A stretch of 57,286 nt of DNA from Xanthobacteraceae bacterium (lineage in GTDB: Bacteria > Pseudomonadota > Alphaproteobacteria > Rhizobiales > Xanthobacteraceae): positions 1 to 57,286 of the forward strand of contig JALHMF010000013.1 of the NCBI GenBank assembly GCA_022844205.1, written 5' to 3'. This document shows positions 24,984 through 33,786 of this stretch, one piece after another. Made by a program: the position numbers and the translations under genes. Numbering within the stretch: the stretch's first letter is position 1; every line of letters starts with the position of its first letter. The notes beneath the pieces were generated by a model that did not search any database, was not told where the DNA came from, and saw only the letters and a program-made list of their open reading frames with translations.

Positions 24984-25631
24984 TTAAGCCGCCTCCGGCG
25001 CCCCGCCGCCCATCGCCTGATCGATCGCGCCCACGATGCTCTCCGGTTCATGCGCGCCGGACAGCGCGTATTTATTGCCGAACACGAAGAACGGCACGCC
25101 GCCGACACCCGAGGCGGAAGCGGCCTGCGCCTGTTTGCGGATCAGTTCGGAATCCTTGTCGGTCGCAAGATCGCGTTTCACCTGTGCCGGATCGAGGCCG
25201 CCCGCTTTCGCGGCGGAAGCGAGCACATCCAGATCGGTCAGGTCCGCACCCTCGACGAAAAACATCGACATCAGTTTTTCCTTCACCGGCCCGCCCTGTC
25301 CCGCTTCCTGCGCCCAGTGAATGAGCCGGTGCGCGTCGAGCGTATTCGGCTGGCGCTCGATCTTTTCGAAATGGAAATCGATGCCGACGGTTTTTCCGAT
25401 TTCGATGAGCCGCCGGTGCCCGTCCGTGATCTTGTCGCTGCCGCCGAATTTTTGCGTGATGTAATCGATGCGCGGCTTGCCTTCGCGCGGCACGGTGGGA
25501 TCGAGAAAGAACGGATGGAAACGGATCTGCGCCGTGATCTCCGGACGCATTTTGAGCGCGGCCTCAAGCCGCCGTTTGCCGACGAAGCACCAGGGACAAA
25601 CCACGTCGGAGACGACGTCGATGGTGAGCAC
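24984..25631 (-). CDS. DsbA-family (FrnE-like) thiol oxidoreductase
   Basis: This 215-residue thioredoxin-fold protein begins MLTIDVVSDVVCPWCFVGKR, with the CPWC active-site pair at residues 12-15, close to the end of the first strand. A helical insertion follows (GGSDKITDGHRRLIEIGKTV). The fold closes with the cis-Pro region GVGGVPFFVFGNKYALSGAH near residue 175. There is no signal peptide, so it is cytoplasmic, as FrnE-like proteins and 2-hydroxychromene-2-carboxylate isomerase relatives are. The CxxC pair favours a redox role over isomerase. Confidence 0.85.
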   Translation of the reverse strand: MLTIDVVSDVVCPWCFVGKRRLEAALKMRPEITAQIRFHPFFLDPTVPREGKPRIDYITQKFGGSDKITDGHRRLIEIGKTVGIDFHFEKIERQPNTLDAHRLIHWAQEAGQGGPVKEKLMSMFFVEGADLTDLDVLASAAKAGGLDPAQVKRDLATDKDSELIRKQAQAASASGVGGVPFFVFGNKYALSGAHEPESIVGAIDQAMGGGAPEAA

Positions 25632-25651
25632 GGAATTCTCCTTTCCGCCGT

Positions 25652-27148
25652 TCAGCCGGTACGCCGCTTGGGCACTCTGGTCTCGACCGCTTCCACCACG
25701 AGCGCCGAATGTCCGGCGTCCGCGAGCGCCTGTGCCGCCATGACGCTTTCCGCGACCAGCCGCAAACGCTGACCGAGGAGTTCGTCGCTTACGGCGTCAA
25801 CCGCGACGCCGTCAACGCATCGCGCGATGCGGCGGTTGAGGTCGTCGATTCCGTAACGGATGCCGCCGACATTGGCGATGCCTGCGGGCGAAGGCTCGAT
25901 CAAGAGCTTGCCCATCCGGTATTCGCATTTGAATCCGGTCTTCACATAGTTGTCGCGGTCGGTCTCAAGCTGCGGCGCGCCCGGCTCCGGAGAAAACTGT
26001 CGCCGGGGAATCATCGCACCGGAAAGCGAGAGAATTCCATCGGCGCCAATTCTTGTATCGATCACGACGGGTGCTCCGGCGGCACCCGAAGGCGCGGTGA
26101 CGGCCCCGAGGGGAATGGACCGCGAGCGGCGGGCATCCTCGCGGCGGAGGGCGATGACACCGACCTCGCCAAAGACCGTGAGATCGACAAACATCTCGGC
26201 GGCGATGCCGCTGAAGTCGAGCGACAGGCTTTGCGGGCTGCGGTGAACGGCGATGCAGGATCGGAACGGACGCTTGCAGGCGCGTGCGGCATCGGCGGCA
26301 ACCGTCGCCGGCGCAACCAGATGAATCTTGCCGCTTCCCGCGGCCGCCGAGAGCGAGGCGGCTGAAAACCCGTGCACGAGTTCGAGCGTGCCGCCGCACA
26401 GCAGCCACGGGATCAGCGACGAGGAAATTCCGGCGAGCGACGCAGGCGGAATGGTCGAGACGATCGTGTCGCTGGGCTCGATCTTGCCTTCGAGGAGCGT
26501 CGCAAGACCTGCCGCGAGCCATTGCGCATGGCTGCGGCCGACCGGAAAAAATCCGTCGCGCGTCGCGTCGAAGGTCGCAATCGCCATTGCGTTGGCGGGG
26601 GACGCTCTGAATTCGACCGGCTCGTCTTCCACGCCCGCATCCTCGAGCGGGATCATGCCGTCGGGAACGGGCGTCCCGAACGAGCAAGGGAAACTCAGCG
26701 AAAACAGATCGATCGCGGCCCCGCACGCGATCTCGGCGGGCTTTTCGCCACCGAGGTGGGCGAGGGTGATCAGCGCCTTCGGCTCGATGCGCATGAGCGC
26801 CTCGGTGAGATCGGCCCTGCGCCAGAGCATCGGTACGGGTGCCGCCACCAGTCCCGCGCGCAGGATGGCAAGCAGCGTGACAACATTCTCGACGATGTTC
26901 GGAAGCTGGACCGCGACCACCGACTCCGGCGGCATCTCGAACATGCGGAGATGCCGCGCAAGCCGCTCCACTTCCTCGTTCAGTTGCGCGTAGGTCATCC
27001 GCCGCGCTTTGCCGTCGGTGAAATGTTCGCGGTCGGCGGGGTCGGCAATCGCGATGGCATCGGGCCGCGCCCGCGCATTGCTGGCAAACAGCGCATCGAG
27101 CGATACGCCCGCTCCAAGGTCCTCGGAGGTGGCTGGTTCGCGATTCAT
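25652..27148 (-). CDS. Degenerate AMP-binding (acyl-CoA synthetase-like) protein
   Basis: This 498-residue protein keeps the shape of the acyl-adenylate superfamily: MTYAQLNEEVERLARHL near residue 55, SVVAVQLPNIVENVVTLLAI near 80, and a late IANVGGIRYGIDDLNRRI. The ATP-binding loop (TSGTTGxPK) is not recognisable; the aligned region reads TFDATRDGFFPVGRSH. The C-terminus stops at VPKRRTG, just where the catalytic lysine of the PxTxTGK motif should follow. By these signs it may not make adenylates. The start at 27148 overlaps the stop of the binding-protein gene (ATGA), so the two are co-translated. No carrier-protein domain is present. Confidence 0.7.
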   Translation of the reverse strand: MNREPATSEDLGAGVSLDALFASNARARPDAIAIADPADREHFTDGKARRMTYAQLNEEVERLARHLRMFEMPPESVVAVQLPNIVENVVTLLAILRAGLVAAPVPMLWRRADLTEALMRIEPKALITLAHLGGEKPAEIACGAAIDLFSLSFPCSFGTPVPDGMIPLEDAGVEDEPVEFRASPANAMAIATFDATRDGFFPVGRSHAQWLAAGLATLLEGKIEPSDTIVSTIPPASLAGISSSLIPWLLCGGTLELVHGFSAASLSAAAGSGKIHLVAPATVAADAARACKRPFRSCIAVHRSPQSLSLDFSGIAAEMFVDLTVFGEVGVIALRREDARRSRSIPLGAVTAPSGAAGAPVVIDTRIGADGILSLSGAMIPRRQFSPEPGAPQLETDRDNYVKTGFKCEYRMGKLLIEPSPAGIANVGGIRYGIDDLNRRIARCVDGVAVDAVSDELLGQRLRLVAESVMAAQALADAGHSALVVEAVETRVPKRRTG

Positions 27149-28998
27149 TGCGGGACTTTTGCCGGATTCGCCCCGCTTCGCCACCAGCTTTCAACGACTG
27201 TCCCGTACAGCGATGGCCGGTCCGGACGCTGGATCGAAGGCCAGCGTGCAATCCATTGACCCGGCAGATGAAAAAGCGGAACCGCGTACATGCCCGAGAG
27301 CAGTACCCGGTCGAGGGCGCGGACCGCCGAAACGAAGTCCTCGCGCTTGCGCGCGGTCAGGAGCGAGGTAATCAGCGCGTCAATGGCGGGGCTTTTCGCG
27401 CCCATATAATTCCGCGTGCCGGGCAGCTCGGCGGCCTGCGCGCCGAAGTAGAACGCCTGTTCATTGCCCGGCGAAAGCGACTGCTGCCAGATATAGGGCA
27501 TCATCTCGAACTCATAGGTCTGGCGCCGCCGCTCGAACTGCGCGCCGTCGATGTAGCGCACCCGCATGGCGATGCCGGCGCGGCGCAGCATGCTCTGGTA
27601 GGCAAGTGCCAGCCGTTCGTCGTCCTTCAGGGCCACCATGATTTCAAAGGTGAGTTGCTCGCCGGTCTTGCGGCTGAGCATTTTCCCGCCCTTCAGTTCG
27701 TATCCCGCGGCGGCGAGGAGATCGAGCGCGCGTTTCAGTCGGGCGCGGTCGCGGCCGGAGCCGTCGGAGATTGGCGGATTGTATGTTCCCTCCATCACGC
27801 CGACGCTGACTTCGGATGCAAACGCCTTCAGCAGTTCCCGTTCGCGCGCGTCCGCGGCCTTGCCGCGCACGGAGAGTTCCGATCCCTCGTAGAAACTTCC
27901 CGTGCGCTGATAGGCGCCGTGAAAGAGATTGACGTTCGCCCACTCGAAATCGAAGAGTTCGATCAGCGCCTCGCGCACGCGAATGTCGTCGAAGGGCGGA
28001 CGGCGCGTGTTGAAGACGAAGGCGGAAAACGGTTTTGGCTGGCCGCTCGCGATCGTCTCGCGGATCAAGCCGCCGGATTTCGCAGCGGGGAAATCGTACT
28101 GGTCGCTCCAGCGTCCTGGGTCTGTTTCAAAACGCACGTCGTACTGCCCGCGCTTGAACGCCTCGAACCAGGTATTGGCATCGCGAAAGAAATCGTAGCG
28201 CAGTTCGTCGAAATTATAGTGGCCGCGGTTCACGGGAAGTTCGCGGCCCCAGTAATCGGGATCGCGCCGCATGGTGACGCTTTCACCCGCGCGGACTTCG
28301 GTAATGCGGTAAGGGCCGCTGCCGAGCGGCGGCAGCAACGAAGTGTCGTCGAACTTCGCCGCGTCGATGGCATGCTTCGGCAGGATCGGCATCAGCCCGA
28401 GGATCAGCGGGAGTTCGCGGTCGTAGGAGCCGTCGCTCTCCCTGGCGAGGTCGAACCGCACGCCACGCTCGCCCGCGATCGAAGCGCGGGTCACCTTGGA
28501 ATAGTAGCCGCGATGGTTGGGCCGGCCCTTGTCGCGAAGGAGCTGCCACGAGAACAGCACATCGTCCGGCGTGACCGGCTTGCCGTCGGAAAAGCGGGCG
28601 CGCGGATTCAGGTAAAACGTGACGAAGGTGCGCTCGTCGTCGGTGTCCACCTTCTCCGCGATCAGCCCGTAGAGCGTGAAGGGCTCATCCGAGCCGCGCG
28701 CGAGCAGGCTCTCGATCACAAAATTGCGGACGAACTGGAATGCGTTGCCGCGAACAATGAGAGGGTTCAGGCTGTCGAACGTGCCGATGATGCCTTGCGT
28801 AAAGCGGCCGCCTTTCGGCGCGTCCGGATTCGCGTACCGAAAATGCGAGAAGCCATCCGCATAGGCAGGATCGCCATGCATTGCGATGGCATGACGCGGT
28901 TCGGCTGCGGCCGGTGCGAGCGGGAGCAGGGAAAACAGCGTAACCGCCGCCAGCCCACGGGCGTTAAAAACGCTGGAGTTGAAGATGCTTACCGGCAC
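27145..28998 (-). CDS. ABC transporter periplasmic binding protein, family 5 (YejA-like)
   Basis: This 617-residue protein has a GTG start and a signal peptide (LAAVTLFSLLPLAPAAAE, cut near AAA). The mature part has the SBP_bac_5 features of YejA-type oligopeptide binders: HAIAMHGDPAYADGFSHF near residue 36, GTFDSLNPLIVRG near 75, FSDGKPVTPDDVLFSWQLL near 135. PPLGSGPYRITEVRAGESV comes near 215, and PFSAFVFNTRRPPFDDIRVR near 325. It would deliver peptides or peptide-like compounds to an ABC importer. The permease and ATPase genes are not here. The next gene is the coupled AMP-binding protein. Confidence 0.88.
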   Translation of the reverse strand: MPVSIFNSSVFNARGLAAVTLFSLLPLAPAAAEPRHAIAMHGDPAYADGFSHFRYANPDAPKGGRFTQGIIGTFDSLNPLIVRGNAFQFVRNFVIESLLARGSDEPFTLYGLIAEKVDTDDERTFVTFYLNPRARFSDGKPVTPDDVLFSWQLLRDKGRPNHRGYYSKVTRASIAGERGVRFDLARESDGSYDRELPLILGLMPILPKHAIDAAKFDDTSLLPPLGSGPYRITEVRAGESVTMRRDPDYWGRELPVNRGHYNFDELRYDFFRDANTWFEAFKRGQYDVRFETDPGRWSDQYDFPAAKSGGLIRETIASGQPKPFSAFVFNTRRPPFDDIRVREALIELFDFEWANVNLFHGAYQRTGSFYEGSELSVRGKAADARERELLKAFASEVSVGVMEGTYNPPISDGSGRDRARLKRALDLLAAAGYELKGGKMLSRKTGEQLTFEIMVALKDDERLALAYQSMLRRAGIAMRVRYIDGAQFERRRQTYEFEMMPYIWQQSLSPGNEQAFYFGAQAAELPGTRNYMGAKSPAIDALITSLLTARKREDFVSAVRALDRVLLSGMYAVPLFHLPGQWIARWPSIQRPDRPSLYGTVVESWWRSGANPAKVPQ

Positions 28999-29236
28999 TC
29001 GCGATGCGACCTCCGGGCCCTTTGGAGCCGACGAATCAAGTGCTAATGAGGCCTTTCGACGTTAGCATGACTGGGTTAAAACCCCCGGGTCAGGCCACCG
29101 TCTTGCCTCAATTGCCGCCGAGAGGTCGCGTCACTAATCCACGTTTTTTCGCATTGGGTTTTTTCCGGCGCCGGGAAGATACGAATATTTGGCGCGCGTC
29201 AATTCCAAGAGCGGGAAGCATCACAGGGGAATTACT

Positions 29237-29917
29237 ATGAAGAATCGCTCGTCATTCGCGATCGCGTGCGCGGCCGGACTGATCGCCGTTCTTGCGGCCG
29301 TCAGCTTCAGCGGCGGTGCCTTCGCCGAGACGAAGGAAAAAGCCAAGCAGAAAACCAAGGACGACAAGGGTGCTGCCCAGCAGGAGCAGACCCAGCAGGC
29401 GGTCGCCATTCCGTCGCCCTGGACCAAGATCTGCAACAAGGATCCGAGCGTGAACAAGGAAGTCTGCCTCACCGCGCAGGACATCCGCGCCGAAACCGGC
29501 CAGTTCCTCGCTTCCGTCGCCGTGCGCGAAGTCGAAGGCGATCCGAAGAAGCAGTTCATCGTCGCCGTGCCGCCGGGCATGCAGTTGCAGCCGGGCATGC
29601 GCGTCGTGATCGACCAGAACCAGCCGCTGCCGGCCCGCTACACGATCTGCTTCCCCAACGCCTGCTACGGCGACATGGACGTGGACGCGGCCTTCGTCGG
29701 CACCATGAAGAAGGGCCAGGCGCTCACCGTGCAGACGATCAACCAGGTCGGCCGCACCGTGAACTTCACGCTCGTGCTGAAGGACTTCGCCAAGTCCTAT
29801 GACGGCGCACCGGTCGATCCGAAGGTGCTCGAAGCACAGCGCCAGAAGCTGCAGGACGAATTGCAGAAGAAGGCGGAAGAAGCCCGCACCAAGCTGCTCG
29901 AAGGCCAGAAGAAGTAA
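29237..29917 (+). CDS. Invasion-associated locus B (IalB) family protein
   Basis: This 226-residue secreted protein has a signal peptide (SSFAIACAAGLIAVLAAVSF, cut near AFA) and a charged Lys/Gln-rich spacer. The IalB domain runs from WTKICNKDPSVNKEVCLTAQ (residue 62 on) through VPPGMQLQPGMRVVIDQ and YTICFPNACYGDMDVDAAFV, with four cysteines likely forming two disulfides. A helical tail of Lys, Glu and Gln closes the protein. In Bartonella IalB aids invasion of red cells; free-living relatives have many copies of unknown role. I chose the start at 29237 (GGGGA box). A strong terminator follows. Confidence 0.88.
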   Translation: MKNRSSFAIACAAGLIAVLAAVSFSGGAFAETKEKAKQKTKDDKGAAQQEQTQQAVAIPSPWTKICNKDPSVNKEVCLTAQDIRAETGQFLASVAVREVEGDPKKQFIVAVPPGMQLQPGMRVVIDQNQPLPARYTICFPNACYGDMDVDAAFVGTMKKGQALTVQTINQVGRTVNFTLVLKDFAKSYDGAPVDPKVLEAQRQKLQDELQKKAEEARTKLLEGQKK

Positions 29918-29948
29918 TCGCCCCCGAGTTTGAGGCTACGAATCCCTG

Positions 29949-29980
29949 AACGGCGCGCTTTGAGCGCGCCGTTTTTGTTT
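29949..29980 (+). terminator. Rho-independent terminator after the IalB gene
   Basis: A perfect 11-bp stem (AACGGCGCGCT and its complement) with a three-base loop is followed by TTTGTTT. It lies 32 bases past the stop codon, the classic form and distance. Confidence 0.9.
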
Positions 29981-29987
29981 CTTCTTT

Positions 29988-30068
29988 GTCATTCCCCGCG
30001 CAAGCGGGGAACCAGTAATCACTAAAAGCAAGGTGTTTACTGGATCGTCCGCTTTCGCGGACGATGAC
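29988..30068. repeat. GTCAT...ATGAC intergenic palindrome, copy 5
   Basis: The element lies between the IalB terminator and hspQ, which converge. The left end GTCATTCCCCGCGCAAGCGG and right end CCGCTTTCGCGGACGATGAC each form a hairpin. The inner CCAGTA and TACTGG pair matches copy 2 (18707-18799). Confidence 0.75.
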
Positions 30069-30097
30069 ATAAATAGAAATAAAGCGCACGGTTGCGA

Positions 30098-30424
30098 TCA
30101 ATGAATCTGCTGGCCGCGGGCGTGGTAGCCGCTCTCGTCGGCGGAGAAGCGCTCGTCGATTTCCGGATGCCGCAGCGGCTCGCCGGAATTGTCGGGGATC
30201 AGGTTCTGCTCGGAGACATAGGCGATGTATTCGCTCTCCGAGTTCTCTGCCAGCAGATGATAGAACGGCTGGTCCTTGACGGGCCGGATTTCCTCCGGGA
30301 TCGCCTGGTACCATTCCTCGGTGTTGTTGAAGGTCGGGTCCACGTCGAACACGACGCCGCGGAATGGATACACGCGGTGTTTCACGATCTGGCCGATGCG
30401 ATATTTTGCTTCTTTTTGCTTCAT
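30098..30424 (-). CDS. hspQ: HspQ (YccV-like, hemimethylated-DNA-binding fold)
   Basis: This 108-residue protein contains the YccV-like domain: KYRIGQIVKHRVYPFRGVVF near residue 7, then EEWYQAIPEEIRPVKDQPF and YHLLAENSESEYIAYVSEQN. HspQ in enteric bacteria is a heat-shock protein that serves as a specificity enhancer for Lon and affects DnaA stability. The protein has no signal peptide and about the family's usual length. It stands alone, downstream of nothing on its strand. Confidence 0.88.
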   Translation of the reverse strand: MKQKEAKYRIGQIVKHRVYPFRGVVFDVDPTFNNTEEWYQAIPEEIRPVKDQPFYHLLAENSESEYIAYVSEQNLIPDNSGEPLRHPEIDERFSADESGYHARGQQIH

Positions 30425-30507
30425 CTTTGAGCCGTAAAAAAAGACTCGCCGCCACCATTCTTGCTAAAGCAGAAATGCGGGTCAATCGCGGCGGATTTCA
30501 GTCAGCG

Positions 30508-31545
30508 CTAAAATTGATAGAGGCTGGCGCGGGTGGCATCCTTTGCGGCGACGAGACTCGCCCTGTCGACCATCACTTTCGCCTGACGCCAGGTGGCGTC
30601 GTCCTGCATCCTGCCGTCGATCAGCACCGCACCGGTGCCGTCCGGCATCGCGTCGAGAATTTTTTTGGCAAAGGCCACTTCCCTGGGATCGGGACTGAAC
30701 ACCTTTTTGGCAATCTCGATCTGGGATGGATGCAGCGACCAAGCGCCGACGCAACCCAGCAGGAAAGCGTTGCGGAATTGCACCTCGCAGCCCTCGGCGT
30801 CGGAGAAGTCGCCGAACGGACCGAAAAACGGTTTGATCGCGTTCGCGGCACAGGCGTCGACCATTCTTGCCAGCGAATAATGCCAAAGGTCCTGCTGATA
30901 GGCGGCGCGCGCGCCTGAGCCCGGATCGGCCAGCACCTTGTATTCGGGATGCCCGCCGCCGACGCGCGTGGTTTTCATCGCGCGCGATGCGGCGAGGTCG
31001 GCGGGCCCAAGGCTCATGCCGTGCATGCGCGGGGATGCGCTCGCAATCGCCTCGACGTTGATGACGCCTTCGGCGGTTTCCAGAATGCCGTGAATGAGAA
31101 TGGGCTTGCTGATCTTGTGCTTCGCCTCCAACTGCGCAAGCAGGCGGTCGAGGTAATGAATGTCGTTGGCGTTATCCACCTTCGGCAGCATGATGACGTC
31201 GAGCTGTTCGCCGACCGCGCCGACGATCTCAACCGCGTCATCCAGTGCCCACGGACTGCCGAGCGAGTTGATCCGGCACCAGAGTCCGGTGGAGCCGAAT
31301 TTCACCGAACGGGCCATTTCGATGAATCCCTGACGCGCGGCGGCCTTGGACTCCGCCGGAATCCCGTCCTCCAGATTGCCGAGCAGCACGTCCACATCGC
31401 GCGCGAGGTCCGGCACCTTCGCGCGCAGCTTCTCCACATGCGGCGGCATGAAGTGGATCATGCGCTCCAGCCGCACCGGCAGTTCCCGGAACGGTTCGGG
31501 CGCTCCGATTGCCAGCGGACGATAGAAATTGCGGGGCAGGGTCAT
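30508..31545 (-). CDS. HpcH/HpaI aldolase family, malyl-CoA lyase-like (CitE-like)
   Basis: This 345-residue TIM-barrel enzyme is related to L-malyl-CoA / beta-methylmalyl-CoA lyase and to citrate lyase beta subunits. Key parts are [20 protein letters not shown] near residue 55, [15 protein letters not shown] near 90, and [20 protein letters not shown] near 150 with a likely metal-binding Glu. [14 protein letters not shown] near 175 carries a metal-binding Asp, [13 protein letters not shown] near 235 matches malyl-CoA lyases, and [15 protein letters not shown] lies near 262. I chose the ATG at 31545; the frame stays open far upstream over the opposite gene. It is divergent from an AEC transporter and a CoA transferase, which suggests acid uptake, CoA activation and cleavage. 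Confidence 0.82.
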   Translation of the reverse strand: MTLPRNFYRPLAIGAPEPFRELPVRLERMIHFMPPHVEKLRAKVPDLARDVDVLLGNLEDGIPAESKAAARQGFIEMARSVKFGSTGLWCRINSLGSPWALDDAVEIVGAVGEQLDVIMLPKVDNANDIHYLDRLLAQLEAKHKISKPILIHGILETAEGVINVEAIASASPRMHGMSLGPADLAASRAMKTTRVGGGHPEYKVLADPGSGARAAYQQDLWHYSLARMVDACAANAIKPFFGPFGDFSDAEGCEVQFRNAFLLGCVGAWSLHPSQIEIAKKVFSPDPREVAFAKKILDAMPDGTGAVLIDGRMQDDATWRQAKVMVDRASLVAAKDATRASLYQF

Positions 31546-31680
31546 GCGCGGCTCCGGTTCGACCGAGATGTATCCGAGCCATGCACCTGCCGCTAGGGGT
31601 GTTGCTTGCTGCGCAAGGCCGGGCGGTCGATTCCGGCGCGCGAATGCTCTAGAACGCGCCAGGATTTCCGGGGCGAAACG

Positions 31681-32643
31681 ATGGCTGAAGTTCTGGGGCT
31701 GGCGCTGCCGTTTTTCGGCCTGATCGTGCTCGGTTTTGCGAGCGGGCGCTTTATGCGGCTGCCGGAAAGCGGCCTCGCATGGATGAACTTCTTCATCATC
31801 TACATCGCGCTGCCGCCGTTGTTTTTTCAGCTTGTGTCGCGGACGCCGTTTGAGCAACTGGCGAACGGCCGTTTTCTGGTCGCGGTCATCATATCGACCC
31901 TCCTGACATTTACGATCGCGGTTCTCGTCGGACTCTGGCTGCGCAAGGGCAAACTCGCGGAAGCGACCATCGCGGGCACGGTCGGCGCCTATGCCAATGT
32001 CGGCTATATGGGGCCGGGGTTGACGCTCGCGGCCCTCGGCACGGCGGCCACGGTGCCGACCGCACTCATCTTCACGGTGGATTCCACGTTGTTCTTTGCC
32101 GCGGTGCCGTTCCTCATGGCGCTTTCCGGCAAGGAGAAGCGCTCGCTCGCGAAAACCGCGCTCGATGTCGTCTATCGCGTATTCACGCATCCGTTCATCC
32201 TCGCGACGCTGCTCGGAATTTTTTTCGCGTGGCTGCAGGTCCGTCCGCCCGCGGCGGTCGAAAAAATTCTCGACTATCTCGCGAATGCCGCCGCACCTTG
32301 TGCGTTGTTCGCGCTTGGCGTGACGGTCGCGTTGCAGCCCATGAAGAAAATGCCTGCCGAACTGCCGGTACTGGTCGCGATCAAGCTGTTTTTGCATCCA
32401 GCCATCGCGTGGCTCGTGCTCTCCGCGTTCGGCGGTTTCGAGCCGGTCTGGATCTACACCGCGATCCTGATGGCGGCACTGCCGTCGGCGCTCAGCGCCT
32501 TCGTGATGGCGAAGCAATACAACGTCTATGTGCAGCAGGCGTCCGGCGGCGTGCTGATCAGCACGCTCGCATCCATCTTCACGGTGACGCTGTTGCTTTA
32601 CCTGATCCAGCACGGTCTGATACGGGCGGACCTCTTTCACTGA
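31681..32643 (+). CDS. AEC-family transporter (auxin efflux carrier/MdcF type)
   Basis: This 320-residue membrane protein has about ten helices in two halves of five. The start is [20 protein letters not shown], with [19 protein letters not shown] near residue 38, [16 protein letters not shown] near 102 and [18 protein letters not shown] near 208. It ends in a [13 protein letters not shown] helix. Bacterial members include malonate/malate carriers and exporters. Ten bases separate it from the CoA transferase gene, so they are probably one transcript. With the malyl-CoA-lyase-like gene opposite, a dicarboxylate is a plausible substrate. Confidence 0.82.
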   Translation: MAEVLGLALPFFGLIVLGFASGRFMRLPESGLAWMNFFIIYIALPPLFFQLVSRTPFEQLANGRFLVAVIISTLLTFTIAVLVGLWLRKGKLAEATIAGTVGAYANVGYMGPGLTLAALGTAATVPTALIFTVDSTLFFAAVPFLMALSGKEKRSLAKTALDVVYRVFTHPFILATLLGIFFAWLQVRPPAAVEKILDYLANAAAPCALFALGVTVALQPMKKMPAELPVLVAIKLFLHPAIAWLVLSAFGGFEPVWIYTAILMAALPSALSAFVMAKQYNVYVQQASGGVLISTLASIFTVTLLLYLIQHGLIRADLFH

Positions 32644-32653
32644 CGGATCGAAC

Positions 32654-33745
32654 ATGACGAAGCCGCTTTCGGGAATTCTGGTCGCCGACTTCTCCACGCT
32701 GCTGCCGGGACCGATGGCGACGCTGATGCTCGCCGAAGCCGGGGCCGAAGTCGTCAAGATTGAGCGGCCGGGCGGCGAGGAGGGGCGCCGTTTCATGCCT
32801 CTGTACAAGGGGCATTCGGCGCCGTTCGCGCTACTCAATCGCGGCAAGAAAAGTCTGGTCGCGGACCTCAAAACCGCTGAAGGCAAGGCCGTCGTTGCCG
32901 ACCTCGTCGCCCGCGCCGATGTGCTCGTCGAGCAATTCCGCCCGGGCGTGATGGAAAGGCTCGGCTTCGGCTATGAAGCGGTGAAAGTGAAAAATCCAGG
33001 CATCATTTATTGCTCGATCTCCGGATACGGCCAGATGGGTCCGCGCCAAAAAGAAGCCGGTCACGACATCAACTACATCGGCAATACGGGTCTCTTGTCG
33101 CTCGCACCGGGTCCGCTCGATCGCCCCGTCGTGCCGCCGGCACTGATCGCCGATCTCGGCGGCGGCACGTTTCCGGCGGTGACGAATATTCTGCTGGCAC
33201 TGATCGCGCGCGGAAAAACCAGGAAGGGTGCCTATCTCGATATCGCCATGACCGATGCGATGTTCATGTTCACTTGGTACGCGCTCGCGACCATGCAGGT
33301 GACGGGGAAAAATCCCAACCCAGGCGAGATGCGCCATAATGGCGGCTCGCCGCGCTACCAGCTTTATCCGACGCGCGACGGCAAGCTCGTCGCCGCGGGA
33401 CCGCTGGAAGATCATTTCTGGGCGGCGTTCACCAGGACGATTGGATTGCCTCCCGAATTTGTGAACGACGAGCGCGATCCGAAAGCGACGCGCGATGCGA
33501 TCCGCGCAATCATTGCGTCGAAGGACGCCGCGCACTGGAAGCCGTTGTTCGCGGCGGCGGATTGCTGCGTCACCATCGTCGCGACCATGGAAGAGGCACT
33601 CGCCGATCCGCATTTCGTCGGACGTGGACTGTTCAACCGCAAGGTTGTCATGCCTGACGGCCGTGAGATGACCGCGATCCCGGTCCCGGTCGCGGAAGAA
33701 TTCCGCACCGATGAAAAGAAGCTGCCGTTTCCGGTGCTGAAGTAA
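32654..33745 (+). CDS. CaiB/BaiF (class III) CoA transferase
   Basis: This 363-residue enzyme moves CoA between a CoA thioester and a carboxylic acid. Its signatures are [20 protein letters not shown] near residue 8, [16 protein letters not shown] near 30, [20 protein letters not shown] near 65, [19 protein letters not shown] near 90, and [20 protein letters not shown] near 117 with the usual SxSGYG turn. [14 protein letters not shown] near 137 is where the catalytic Asp is expected (D138). Length is at the short end but typical of alpha-methylacyl-CoA racemase-like members. Neighbours suggest a dicarboxylic acid acceptor; succinyl-CoA or acetyl-CoA would be likely donors. Confidence 0.85.
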   Translation: MTKPLSGILVADFSTLLPGPMATLMLAEAGAEVVKIERPGGEEGRRFMPLYKGHSAPFALLNRGKKSLVADLKTAEGKAVVADLVARADVLVEQFRPGVMERLGFGYEAVKVKNPGIIYCSISGYGQMGPRQKEAGHDINYIGNTGLLSLAPGPLDRPVVPPALIADLGGGTFPAVTNILLALIARGKTRKGAYLDIAMTDAMFMFTWYALATMQVTGKNPNPGEMRHNGGSPRYQLYPTRDGKLVAAGPLEDHFWAAFTRTIGLPPEFVNDERDPKATRDAIRAIIASKDAAHWKPLFAAADCCVTIVATMEEALADPHFVGRGLFNRKVVMPDGREMTAIPVPVAEEFRTDEKKLPFPVLK

Positions 33746-33786
33746 CTAGAGCGCCTCGCCGCGCGCCAATCGCGGCGCGAAATCGT

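Noticed and set aside
27148-29046. Plus-strand frame of 632 codons opposite the YejA-like gene
   Set aside because: Shadow frame; the minus-strand protein has a signal peptide and all family motifs.
31546-32886. Upstream extension of the malyl-CoA-lyase-like frame to 792 codons
   Set aside because: The added part is antisense to the AEC transporter gene and is low-complexity Arg/Glu/Gln; the conserved protein begins at 31545.
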